Positions 21,953-30,072 of a DNA stretch of 64,000 nt are shown one piece after another. Within the stretch, counting starts at the first letter, position 1. Each line of letters starts with the position of its first letter. A program made the position numbers and the translations under genes. This DNA is from JACPTG01 sp964504135 (GTDB lineage: Archaea > Nanobdellota > Nanobdellia > Woesearchaeales > UBA10216): the NCBI GenBank assembly GCA_964504135.1, contig CAZDCW010000004.1, positions 12,838-76,837 of the forward strand. Reading direction: 5' to 3'. The notes below the pieces were generated by a model, which was given only the letters and a program-made list of their open reading frames with translations, ran no database searches and was not told the DNA's origin.

Positions 21953-22333
21953 ATGGCTAAAACAAAAATAAGATTTCCCTTAATACCGGCAGGAGTGGAC
22001 TTTTCAGACAAAAGGCAAGGATTTTGGGCGCTGCTTGGCGGACTAATACTGGCGGGATTAGGCAGCCTTACAATGCCCTCTATCTTTTCACCAGGAGCGT
22101 GGGTAAATGCCGTGATAGTTCTCGGGGTAATCGTGGGTGTAATAAACGCATTTAACAAGGAAGCCCTGACGTTCCTGATAACGGCCCTAAGCGCCACATT
22201 TATGCTATCAGTGCTGGCATCATCCCAGGCCTTTCCATACCCGGTAACGGGTTTGTTCAGTTCAGTTTCATACCTGCTCGCCGCTGCCAGCGTGGTAGTG
22301 TCTTTAAAGGTCGTTTATGCACTTACGCGATAA
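21953..22333 (+). CDS. Membrane protein of the gas-vesicle island, about four helices
   Basis: A 126-residue protein with hydrophobic segments at about residues 22-42, 48-66, 70-88 and 100-124 and a basic start (MAKTKIRFPLIPAG). Not recognised. It sits last in the rightward gvpA unit, seven bases after the winged-helix gene, with a ribosome-binding ggtggtga ahead of ATG 21953. It could anchor or sense something at the membrane; this is a guess. Confidence 0.55.
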   Translation: MAKTKIRFPLIPAGVDFSDKRQGFWALLGGLILAGLGSLTMPSIFSPGAWVNAVIVLGVIVGVINAFNKEALTFLITALSATFMLSVLASSQAFPYPVTGLFSSVSYLLAAASVVVSLKVVYALTR

Positions 22334-22491
22334 ACTTGCACAAATTGCATAGAAGTGCCAACCCACGAGAACCACCTCCCGCAATGCTTCCACAGTTTTA
22401 CTCAGCCATTGCTGAAAAGGGGGGTGGCTCGGCCCTTAAACAGGTGATTTTGCTGTTTTCTTTCAGTTTTTAGTTCCAAGAACCAGCAGCC

Positions 22492-22521
22492 TATATTTGT
22501 TTTGATGGGCAGATTTATAAA
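22492..22521. repeat. Right 30-bp direct repeat bounding the gas-vesicle island
   Basis: A perfect copy of 12963-12992 in the same orientation. Its last bases ATTTATAAA are the TATA box of the GIDE-family gene that begins at 22544. Confidence 0.9.
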
Positions 22522-22543
22522 GCCTGAAATGGGAAAGCCATTC

Positions 22544-23005
22544 ATGGGGGACAGCGATGGCGGACTTCTCTCGGTGGGCCTAATCCTCATTGCTGGCGGA
22601 GTGCTGCTTTTTGTAAACGGATTCAGGAGTGTCCACCAGAAACGCCTGATAGAAAACATTCCTACAAGTAAAATAAGGGGGATTGCCATGGGGCTGGTTG
22701 AAGTCAAGGGCAAGGCAATTCCCGCCCAGGGAAAGCTTCTAAAAAGCCCTTTCAGCAATAGCGACTGCGTATACTATGAATACTCCATTGAATCGCTTAA
22801 GCCAGGCAGCAAGAACGGTTTTGGTGAACTAAAGTCAGGGGAGCGGAGGGAGCCTTTTTATCTTCAGGATGAAACAGGGACAGTCCTTGTGGACCCAAAA
22901 GGGGCTGAAATGGACATACCGGAAGGTTATCGGTTCAGCACTATCTTGGAACTGCAAAATCAAACCCATACCTTAGACATCCCCGGAGAAATGAAGAAGG
23001 TGTGA
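22544..23005 (+). pseudogene. GIDE/MULAN-like membrane protein, N-terminal part of a split gene
   Basis: A 153-residue product closely related to the intact protein at 23199-23972 (RLIENIPTSKIRGIAMGLVEVKGKAIPAQGKLL against RLIENTPTSKIRSIAMGMVEINGKAVPPQGKVL). It has one N-terminal membrane helix, then the GIDE domain. After residue ~150 the partner's middle segment of about 70 residues is absent and the frame ends at TGA 23003-23005. ATG 22544 is about 26 nt after the TATA box in the 30-bp repeat. I read this as a duplicated copy that suffered an internal deletion. Confidence 0.7.
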
Positions 23006-23175
23006 TGATTGCGAAGGGCACCGGCAATTATCTTATATCCCAATCTTCCGAAGCAGAAATACTTTTCAACAGCAGGCTGAGCGCAGTTGTACAACTGGCA
23101 ACAGGAACAGGGCTTATCCTTCTTGGTTTGGTGTCGTCGCTCCTGGGCCTCAGGCTGGCAGGATTAACTTTTTAA
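23005..23175 (+). pseudogene. C-terminal piece of the split GIDE-like gene
   Basis: A 56-residue frame MIAKGTGNYLISQSSEAEILF followed by a hydrophobic helix (VQLATGTGLILLGLVSSLLGL). It matches the C-terminus of the intact paralogue (MIAKGKGTFVISDSSEKEIL, then a membrane helix). It starts at an ATG that overlaps the stop of the upstream part (TGATG), so it could still be translated as a separate subunit by coupling. Confidence 0.6.
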
Positions 23176-23198
23176 GCCACGCTGCATGAAAGAGCCAG

Positions 23199-23972
23199 AT
23201 GGCAAGCTTCGAGGGAGTAATCGGGGCATCTGCGGTGTTAATAGGCGGCATAGGAATATTCTGGAACGGGTTCTACAAGTTCTACAAGAAGCGGCTCATT
23301 GAGAATACGCCAACATCAAAAATCAGGAGCATAGCAATGGGCATGGTGGAGATAAACGGAAAAGCAGTTCCCCCGCAGGGAAAGGTGCTGACAGGCCTGC
23401 TTTCAGGAGACAAATGCGTATACTACCGCTATGCAGTTGAAGAGAGGAAAACCGACAGCAAAGGAAGACAGTACTGGACAGCAATTGACAGGGGAGAGAA
23501 AAGAGCCCATTTCTATGTGAAGGATGACACAGGAACTGTTCTGCTTGACCCAACCGGCGCAGAAGTGGACATACCGGTGGACTTCACGCACACGCTTTCA
23601 GAAGGCAGAAAAACTCCTGCAACAATTGTACAGTACATGGCTTCAAAGAAAATAAGCCCCAAGCAGTTTTTTTTTGGATACCGCCCCCTCAGGTTCACAG
23701 AATGGCACATCGCACCAGGGGACAACCTCTATGTGCTGGGGACTGCCGGCTCAAACCCATTCAAGACCAAGGCAGTGAGGAACGAGGAAGGGGCGATGAT
23801 AGCAAAAGGCAAAGGCACATTTGTAATATCAGACAGCTCTGAAAAGGAGATACTCGGGAAATACAAATGGCAGGTGCCGCTTCAGCTATTCGGAGGCGCA
23901 GCATTGATAGTTGGCGGGCTGTGGTTTCTCATGCAAGTACTGAGCGTTTCGTCATCCCTGGGGATGCCATAA
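23199..23972 (+). CDS. GIDE/MULAN-like membrane protein
   Basis: A 257-residue protein with membrane helices near residues 5-25 and 232-252 and a GIDE domain between them (PTSKIRSIAMGMVEINGKAVPPQGKVL, CVYYRYAVEERK, FYVKDDTGTVLLDPTGAEVDIP). In eukaryotes the domain is part of mitochondrial E3 ligases with a RING end; prokaryotic members lack RING and are often found beside LemA genes, as here. Function unknown; probably membrane or envelope stress. Confidence 0.8.
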   Translation: MASFEGVIGASAVLIGGIGIFWNGFYKFYKKRLIENTPTSKIRSIAMGMVEINGKAVPPQGKVLTGLLSGDKCVYYRYAVEERKTDSKGRQYWTAIDRGEKRAHFYVKDDTGTVLLDPTGAEVDIPVDFTHTLSEGRKTPATIVQYMASKKISPKQFFFGYRPLRFTEWHIAPGDNLYVLGTAGSNPFKTKAVRNEEGAMIAKGKGTFVISDSSEKEILGKYKWQVPLQLFGGAALIVGGLWFLMQVLSVSSSLGMP

Positions 23973-24000
23973 TAACATTTTTAAATGGAAGTTAAGCATC

Positions 24001-24582
24001 ATGCGTAAAATGGCGTTCGCAGGACTTCTGCTCGGAGGAGTGATTTTAGGGCTTCTGGGCATAATAGCCGTTGTCTATGTCGTATCTGTCTACAACAGCC
24101 TTGTAACACTCAAGAACAACATCAAAAAGTCATGGGCAAACATAGACGTTCTCCTGAAGCAGAGAAGCGATGAGCTGCCAAAGCTCATAAACTCTGTAAA
24201 GGGCTACATGAAGCATGAGAAGCAGCTGCTTACAGAGATAACCGCAGCCAGGACTGCCATAATGAAGGCAAAGACACTGCCGCAAAAGGCGGCTGCAGAC
24301 AACATGATAACAGGAGCGCTAAAAAGCCTCTTTGCGGTGGCAGAGAACTACCCAAACCTGAAGGCAAACGAGAATTTCATACAACTTCAGGGAAGGATAA
24401 GCGAAATAGAAAACCAGCTTGCAGACAGAAGAGAGTTCTACAACGACAGCGTAAACACATACAACATAAGGATACAGAGCTTCCCTGACATGATAGCCGC
24501 GAAAATGTTCGGGTTCACAACGCCTGAAGAGATGTTCAAGGCAACTGAAGCAGAGAAGAAGGACGTCAATGTAGAGTTCTAG
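24001..24582 (+). CDS. lemA: LemA family protein
   Basis: A 193-residue protein with one N-terminal membrane helix (residues ~5-30) and a helical LemA domain: YNSLVTLKNNIKKSWANIDVLLKQRSDELPKLI, AVAENYPNLKANENF, and the diagnostic ISEIENQLADRREFYNDSVNTYNI. The family is widespread and its biochemical role is unknown. A TATA-like catttttaaatgg about 23976-23988 lies upstream. Encoded right after the GIDE-like gene, a pairing also common in bacteria. Confidence 0.92.
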   Translation: MRKMAFAGLLLGGVILGLLGIIAVVYVVSVYNSLVTLKNNIKKSWANIDVLLKQRSDELPKLINSVKGYMKHEKQLLTEITAARTAIMKAKTLPQKAAADNMITGALKSLFAVAENYPNLKANENFIQLQGRISEIENQLADRREFYNDSVNTYNIRIQSFPDMIAAKMFGFTTPEEMFKATEAEKKDVNVEF

Positions 24583-24591
24583 GAAATCCTT

Positions 24592-25156
24592 TCATTCCCT
24601 AACCAAAGCCACTATAACACCTGACACCAAAATCAGGCCTGCAGTGAAGTAGAACATCAGCCGCATGTCCTGAGCGGAAAGAATAAAGCCGCCAGCAATA
24701 ATTCCAATCGCCGCAGCAATGCCCACCACAGCATGGAACTTTCCAATATCAGTGCCCCTTGAAACCTTCTTGGTCAAATCCCCAAGGAAAGCGGGCTGTA
24801 ACAAGCATTGCGCTTATTATTCCGTTAGCAACCTGAAGGACATAAAGGAGTTGAATTGAGTTAACAAAGGCATACCCTAAAGTATAGAGAATTGCGCTGA
24901 TTAGTTGATGGATATGCGCAATTCTAATCTCCTACCCAAATCACTGCGGTGATTGGGCCCAATTAAGCAATGCTTAATTTGGGAATTGCATGCAAATTTT
25001 GCACTAGTTAACGCAATTTACGATAACTGCTGAAAGGGCAAACGTCGGGAAAAGAACAAAAGGCTTCCTTCCCAGCCTATCAGACCATCTTCCGGCAAAA
25101 TACGAGGTGACTGACTGGGCAAGAGCCATAAGGCCGAGGGGAAGCCAGGAGAAGCT
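24592..25156 (-). pseudogene. Major facilitator transporter broken by an insertion and a frameshift
   Basis: Three segments of one MFS protein can be read. The first, at about 25156-25023, is WLPLGLMALAQSVTSYFAGRWSDRLGRKPFVLF, with the conserved loop GRWSDRLGRK. Then comes a ~130-bp inserted repeat. The second, from about 24887, reads LYTLGYAFVNSIQLLYVLQ and ANGIISAML. After a +1 frameshift at about 24805 the C-terminus follows (LQPAFLGDLTKKVSRGTDIGKFH to VIVALVRE). The N-terminal helix is also missing. The gene cannot encode a working transporter. Confidence 0.75.
24889..25020. repeat. Small structured repeat (MITE-like), copy 1, inserted in the MFS gene
   Basis: About 130 bp with imperfect inverted ends (AATTGCGCTGATTAG at 24890 and the reverse of CTAGTTAACGCAATT near 25014). 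Two tandem hairpins lie inside: CCCAAATCAC/GTGATTGGG at about 24935-24957 and CCCAATTAAGC/GCTTAATTTGGG at 24958-24983. It has no coding capacity. Related sequence is at 33368-33556. Confidence 0.65.
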
Positions 25157-25186
25157 GGTAATTCGTTACTGTGCGCTCTGAGACCA

Positions 25187-25876
25187 TCAGTAATTCGCCT
25201 CTCTCTCCTTAAGCTTGTTATATTCAACGGTCCTGAGGCAGTTATCCCTTTGGCTCTCACCTGCCCTGTTACAAATAGGCTCGTCTGTGGCTCTGGTGTA
25301 ATCAACCTCCTCACACGTGTTCTGATTGCATATACAATAGAACCGAGGAAGCACGCATGATGAGGAAAAAACGCTGCTAATCTGAGAATTGTAGTAACTC
25401 CAATCTGAATTAACGCATCTCCAATCGCCGCACACGCCTAAACTCACGCTCTTGCTTACGCAGTCAGAATCCATATTGCAGGAATAAACCGGCTTATTTA
25501 CGGTGTTATTCACCAGGGGTTCATCCAGACCGAAAAGGAAAAATAAGGCAAAAACCAAGACAATCCCAACTTTAAGGTTCTGCCTGACAAAGCCAATGAG
25601 CCAGACAATCAGGCAACCTGTGAGGTATATGTACGGGAAAAACAAAACAAAGGCAAAAAGAGAGAAAAAAGAATCCAGTGAAAACAAAAAGGCCAAAGGC
25701 ACCCAATAAAGGGCACCGATGGGAGAATAAGCGTGGAAGCCGAATGCGGGTTTAAGAAGCCAAATGGAGAAAATAATCATGCCAAAAAAGGCAAGCATTC
25801 TGGTAGTTGTAGGCCTGATAAATTCCTTAATGCGGCTCCAAAAAGAATTTTCAACGGGCTTGTTTTCTTTTCCCAT
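25187..25876 (-). CDS. Membrane protein with a Cys-rich extracellular tail
   Basis: A 229-residue protein. Four hydrophobic segments lie at about residues 28-45, 52-72, 75-98 and 103-125. The rest is a tail with about ten cysteines (YSCNMDSDCVSKSVSLGVCGDWRC, SSCVLPRFYCICNQNTCEE), likely outside the cell and disulfide-bonded. The DSDC and CNQNTC spacing recalls small Cys-rich modules in DPANN surface proteins. No family assigned. ATG 25876 overlaps the stop of the acetyl-CoA synthetase gene. Confidence 0.6.
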   Translation of the reverse strand: MGKENKPVENSFWSRIKEFIRPTTTRMLAFFGMIIFSIWLLKPAFGFHAYSPIGALYWVPLAFLFSLDSFFSLFAFVLFFPYIYLTGCLIVWLIGFVRQNLKVGIVLVFALFFLFGLDEPLVNNTVNKPVYSCNMDSDCVSKSVSLGVCGDWRCVNSDWSYYNSQISSVFSSSCVLPRFYCICNQNTCEEVDYTRATDEPICNRAGESQRDNCLRTVEYNKLKEREANY

Positions 25877-25877
25877 T

Positions 25878-27581
25878 TCAATACTCCTCCAGTGTAGAAA
25901 GGTCTCCGACTGGAAGGCCCATCTCCCGGGCCTTGAGCACGCGGCGCATAATCTTGCCTGAGCGGGTCTTGGGAAGGCTGTCCACAAAGGCAATCTCTCT
26001 TGGATAAGCGTGGCCTGCAAGGCGCTTCTTGATGTAATCCTTAATTTCAGCTTCAAGCTTAGGAGAAGGGCTGAAGCCAGGCCTCAGCTTCAGGAACGCC
26101 TTGATAATTTCACCTCTCAACTGGTCAGGCTTTCCAATGACGCCTGCCTCTGCAATGGCAGGATGCTCAATCAAGGCTGATTCGACTTCAAACGGGCCTA
26201 CACGCTCGCCGCCAGTCTTGATAACGTCATCAGCGCGGCCAATAAACCAGAAGTACCCATCATTGTCCATCCTGCCGCGGTCGCCTGAGATATACCAGCC
26301 TGCCTTAAAGTACTCGTTGTATTTTGGAAGGTTGTTCCAGATGGTCTTCATCATTGACGGCCAGCCAGGCTTAAGGGCGATGTTGCCTTCCTGGCCAGCA
26401 GGAAGCGGCTTGCCAGCGTCATCAACAATAGCCGCGGTTACGCCTGGAAACGGCCTGCCCATGGAGCCGACCTTAATGTCCATGGAAGGGTAGTTGGAAA
26501 TCATGATGCCGCCTGTTTCTGTCTGCCACCAGTTGTCATGGAAGGGCAGGCCAAAAGCCTTCAGCCCCCACCTAATCGCTTCGGGATTGAGAGGCTCGCC
26601 AACACTGCATAAGTGCCTCAGCGAGCTGAGGTCGTATTTTTTGTAGGCTTCCCCAGCCTGCATGAGCATCCTGACAGCAGTCGGCGCAGTATACCAGACA
26701 GTCACCTTATACTTGTCGACAAGAGAGTACCACTTCTCTGCATCAAAGCGGCCCTCGTAGATAAGCGATGTGGCCCCGCAGGCCCAGTTTCCTATAATCT
26801 CATAGGCAATTCCAGTCACCCATCCAGGGTCTGCAGTGCACCAGTACACATCCTCATCCTTCAAATCAAGCACGTACTTTGCAGTGATGTACTCATGGAC
26901 AATTGCCTTCTGGCAGTGGACAACTCCCTTGGGCTTGCCGGTGGTGCCTGAAGTGTAAAGCATAAAGGCGAAGTCATCAGGAGACATAGGTTCAGGCTGG
27001 AATGAAGAGGGCATCTGTCCTGAATCCCTGAATGCTATGGTTTCGCCTCCTGATGAGCCGGCATCTGTAAGGATTATTGACTTCAGCTCAGGAAGCTCAC
27101 CGCGCACATGACTAACCCGCTGCATCAGCTCTGTGTTTGTTATCAGGAATTTTGCGCCGCTGTCCTTCAGCCTGTCCCTGATGGCATCAGGGCCGAAGGC
27201 AGAGAACATTGTGCCTGCGACAGCGCCAACCTTCAGGATGGCCAGAAAGCTGATGAAAAGCTCAGGAACCCTTGGCAGGAAGATGAAACATCGGTCGCCC
27301 TTGCCAAGGCCATGCTTGACGAGGAGGTTAGCTACCCTATTGCTGGCATCCCTCAGCTCGCTGAAGGTGAACTCAAGAGCAGAGCCTGATTCGCCCTCCC
27401 AAAGCAAAGCAACCTTATTAGCCCTCCAGCCCTCAGCGTGCCTGTCAACAGCGTTGTACGGGATGCTCAGCCTGCCATTCCAGAAGACAAGCTCATCAGC
27501 AGCCTGCGCAGCTTCCTCATATGAGGGCATATTTGGCTCAGACCTTAGGAGCTCCTGCCTCTTGCCTATTATCTCATCCAT
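25878..27581 (-). CDS. acsA: Acetyl-CoA synthetase (AMP-forming), short form
   Basis: A 567-residue ANL-superfamily enzyme that makes acetyl-CoA (or another short acyl-CoA) from the acid, ATP and CoA via an acyl-AMP. The P-loop YTSGTTGKPKGVVH (A3), the WQTETGG segment (A5), GDRGRMDNDGYFWFIGRADDVIKTGGERVGP (A7-A8) and the terminal PKTRSGKIMRR with the catalytic Lys (A10) are present. It is about 80 residues shorter than Acs of enteric bacteria and resembles the AcsA type. The divergent trmB gene shares its upstream region. Confidence 0.92.
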   Translation of the reverse strand: MDEIIGKRQELLRSEPNMPSYEEAAQAADELVFWNGRLSIPYNAVDRHAEGWRANKVALLWEGESGSALEFTFSELRDASNRVANLLVKHGLGKGDRCFIFLPRVPELFISFLAILKVGAVAGTMFSAFGPDAIRDRLKDSGAKFLITNTELMQRVSHVRGELPELKSIILTDAGSSGGETIAFRDSGQMPSSFQPEPMSPDDFAFMLYTSGTTGKPKGVVHCQKAIVHEYITAKYVLDLKDEDVYWCTADPGWVTGIAYEIIGNWACGATSLIYEGRFDAEKWYSLVDKYKVTVWYTAPTAVRMLMQAGEAYKKYDLSSLRHLCSVGEPLNPEAIRWGLKAFGLPFHDNWWQTETGGIMISNYPSMDIKVGSMGRPFPGVTAAIVDDAGKPLPAGQEGNIALKPGWPSMMKTIWNNLPKYNEYFKAGWYISGDRGRMDNDGYFWFIGRADDVIKTGGERVGPFEVESALIEHPAIAEAGVIGKPDQLRGEIIKAFLKLRPGFSPSPKLEAEIKDYIKKRLAGHAYPREIAFVDSLPKTRSGKIMRRVLKAREMGLPVGDLSTLEEY

Positions 27582-27626
27582 CCTTCAATTGCCGGATTCT
27601 GTTTTTATAAAACTTTGCCAAGGCAA

Positions 27627-27690
27627 AATTTAAATACTAGCGCGTGTTGGTTATAACTGGCGTGTAGTGGAAGTTTATATTTCCCATAAG
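27627..27690. promoter_or_regulatory. Divergent promoter of acsA and trmB with a repeated element
   Basis: TATA-like elements for both directions are seen (aaatttaaata at 27627-27637 for acsA, gtttatatt at 27673-27681 for trmB). Between them are two similar copies, CGCGTGTTGG (27641-27650) and CGTGTAGTGG (27661-27670), one turn of the helix times two apart, which could be an operator for the TrmB-type protein. Confidence 0.4.
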
Positions 27691-27701
27691 GGAGGCACAA
27701 A

Positions 27702-28523
27702 ATGATAATCAAAGAGGAATTTTTAAGCAAGCTCAGGACATATTTCTCATTAAACCTTTATGAAGTGAAAATCTGGACAGCCCTGCTCTCAAGAGGGGTT
27801 TCCACGGCAGGAGAACTTTCAGACATAGCAAATGTGCCAAGGTCAAGAAGCTATGATGTCCTTGAAAGCCTGGAGAAGAAAGGATTTGTAGTGATGAAGT
27901 TCGGCAAGCCAATAAAATACATGGCAGTCCAGCCGTCAGAAGTTGTGGAGCGCGTAAAGAAGCACATGAAGATGGAGGCAGACCGTAAAATAAAGAGGCT
28001 TGACGAGCTGAGAAACACTGAAGTGCTTGACGAGCTGAAGACGCTGCATGAGCAGGGACTGGAGCTCATAGAGCCGACAGACCTTTCAGGCAGCCTCAAG
28101 GGAAGACACAACCTATACAACCACCTTGACCTGATGATAAAAAACGCCGAGAAGTCGGTGACATTGATGACGACGTCGCCGGGACTCTTAAGGAAGGTTG
28201 AGGGGCTGAGGCCGACGCTTGAAAAGGTCAAAAAACGCGGGGTCAAGGTAAGGATTGCAGCGCCAATAACAAAAGAGTCAAAGGACGCCTTAAAGGAGCT
28301 GGGAGACGTTGCAGAGGTAAGGCACACAGACGGAAAGGCACGCTTCTGCATAGTGGATGGAAAGGAGCTAATGTTCATGGTCCTGGACGACAAGGACGTG
28401 CATCCAACCTACGATGTAGGCATATGGGTGAATACCCCCTTTTTCGCATCTGCAATGGAGAACATGTTCGAGCAGCAGTGGCAGGGAATGAAGCCTGCGC
28501 TGGAAGTCGCAAAGAAACTCTGA
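27702..28523 (+). CDS. TrmB-family transcription regulator
   Basis: A 273-residue archaeal regulator. The N-terminal winged HTH (LNLYEVKIWTALLSRGVSTAGELSDIANVPRSRSYDVLESLEKKGFV) is followed by a coiled coil (~85-120) and a TrmB effector domain (LMIKNAEKSVTLMTTSPGLL, VRIAAPITKESK, FCIVDGKELMFMVLDD), which resembles the phospholipase D-like fold. TrmB proteins bind sugars and control sugar uptake and metabolism. The gene is divergent from acsA, so it may control that gene. Start ATG 27702 follows ggaggc at 27690. Confidence 0.9.
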   Translation: MIIKEEFLSKLRTYFSLNLYEVKIWTALLSRGVSTAGELSDIANVPRSRSYDVLESLEKKGFVVMKFGKPIKYMAVQPSEVVERVKKHMKMEADRKIKRLDELRNTEVLDELKTLHEQGLELIEPTDLSGSLKGRHNLYNHLDLMIKNAEKSVTLMTTSPGLLRKVEGLRPTLEKVKKRGVKVRIAAPITKESKDALKELGDVAEVRHTDGKARFCIVDGKELMFMVLDDKDVHPTYDVGIWVNTPFFASAMENMFEQQWQGMKPALEVAKKL

Positions 28524-28560
28524 TGGATACATTTAAATAAAGTCTGTCCACGCTAAATCC

Positions 28561-30072
28561 ATGCAGCCTGAGCTGGACAAGACAATAGAATCCCTGCATC
28601 CGCTGGAGAGGAAAATACTCCCGCTTCTTGTAAAACACAGGACAGCGGCAGAAATCTGCAAAGCATCAGGCCTTTCTGAAACCGAAGTTCTGCGGGCATT
28701 GCAATGGCTCAGCAACAAGCAGCTGGCAGAAACCAGTGAGAGCCATACTGAGCTTGTCTGGCTGGACACAAACGGCGAGAAATATGCCAAACAGGGAATG
28801 CCTGAAAGAAGATTCCTGGAAGCAGCGGAGAACCATAAAGGGATTGATGAAATAAGAAAAGCAGCAGGGCTTGAAGAGGATGAGCTTAGCATATGCCTTG
28901 GCATGCTCAGGAAAAACTGCGCTATAGAACTAAAAAACAGGGAAGTATTGATAACGCCGCACGGAAAGAAACTGCTCCAGGGCCCAATGCCCGCCGAGGA
29001 GTTCCTAAGGAGGAGGTTCCCGGCAGAGACTGGAAAGCTTGGCCCGACACAGCAGAAAGCCCTGGCAGAGCTGAGGCAAAGGAAAGCAATAGTAAAGGTA
29101 ACCAAGGCGAGGCAGGTCAATGTCCAGCTGACCAAGCCAGGCCTTGAAGCCCTCAGGAGAGGAATCAGGGAAGGCATGGAAGAGAAACTAACTCCGCAAA
29201 TGCTTAAGACAGGAAGCTGGAAAGGAAAGGAGTTCAGAAGATACGACCTGCTGTCAGCAGTACCAAAGATTTACGGAGGCAAGAAGCAGCATTACAGGAG
29301 ATTCCTTGAAGAGGTAAGGGACCAGTTCATCGCGCTCGGCTTTGAGGAGATGACCGGGCCCATAGTCGAAACAGAGTTCTGGAACATGGACAGCCTCTAC
29401 ATGCCGCAGTTCCACTCGGCAAGGGACATACACGATGCGTACTATATTAAGGAGCCAAAATACTCAAAAGAGCTTCCAGGGGAAATTGTGGAAAAGGTAA
29501 GGCAGGCGCATGAAAGGGGAGCAGGGGGCAGCAAAGGGTGGCGATACAGGTTTGACGTCCAAAGGACGCACAGGCATGTCCTGAGAACACAGGACACCTC
29601 AATATCTCCAAGGACTCTCTCAAGCCCAAAGCTGAAAATCCCGGGAAAATACTTCCAGATGGTGAGGTGCTTCAGGTATGACGTCATAGACGCGACACAC
29701 CTTGCGGACTTCAACCAGATAGGGGGATTTGTCGTTGAGGAAGGAATCAACTTCAGGCACCTGATAGGCCTCCTGAAGCTGTTCGCCGAGGAGTTCGCAA
29801 AGGCAGAGCAGATAAAAGTTGTGCCGGCGTACTTCCCATTCACAGAGCCATCAGCAGCCCTCTACGCAAAGCATCCTGAAATGGGGTGGATAGAGCTTGG
29901 AGGCAGCGGGATATTCAGGCCTGAAATGACGCATCCGCTTGGAGTAAAAGCCCCTGTAATCGCCTGGGGACTTGGCGTTGACAGGCTTGCGATGTTCAAG
30001 CTTGGAATAAAAGACATCAGGCAGCTCTTCAGCCATGATCTCGAATTCCTGAGGAACGTGAAGGTAATCTGA
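28561..30072 (+). CDS. pheS: Phenylalanyl-tRNA synthetase alpha subunit
   Basis: A 503-residue archaeal-type PheS. The N-terminal ~200 residues are tandem winged helices (LHPLERKILPLLVKHRTAAEICKASGLSETEVLRALQWL), as in archaeal and eukaryotic subunits. The catalytic domain holds motif 2 around GKYFQMVRCFRYDVIDATHLADFNQIGGFVV and motif 3 GLGVDRLAMFKLGIKDIRQLF. Works as an (alpha-beta)2 enzyme with PheT, whose ATG follows the stop directly (TGAATG). TATA box atttaaataaa at 28530-28540. Confidence 0.95.
   Translation: MQPELDKTIESLHPLERKILPLLVKHRTAAEICKASGLSETEVLRALQWLSNKQLAETSESHTELVWLDTNGEKYAKQGMPERRFLEAAENHKGIDEIRKAAGLEEDELSICLGMLRKNCAIELKNREVLITPHGKKLLQGPMPAEEFLRRRFPAETGKLGPTQQKALAELRQRKAIVKVTKARQVNVQLTKPGLEALRRGIREGMEEKLTPQMLKTGSWKGKEFRRYDLLSAVPKIYGGKKQHYRRFLEEVRDQFIALGFEEMTGPIVETEFWNMDSLYMPQFHSARDIHDAYYIKEPKYSKELPGEIVEKVRQAHERGAGGSKGWRYRFDVQRTHRHVLRTQDTSISPRTLSSPKLKIPGKYFQMVRCFRYDVIDATHLADFNQIGGFVVEEGINFRHLIGLLKLFAEEFAKAEQIKVVPAYFPFTEPSAALYAKHPEMGWIELGGSGIFRPEMTHPLGVKAPVIAWGLGVDRLAMFKLGIKDIRQLFSHDLEFLRNVKVI

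Larger units (their letters stand above)
12993..22491. mobile_element. Gas-vesicle gene island between 30-bp direct repeats
   Basis: About 9.5 kb carrying only gas-vesicle structural, assembly and regulatory genes in two divergent units, with perfect direct repeats at both ends. No integrase or transposase is seen inside. I infer acquisition as a unit by recombination at, or insertion into, a short divergent promoter between aspS and the GIDE-family gene. The repeats are observed; the mechanism is inference. Confidence 0.6.
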
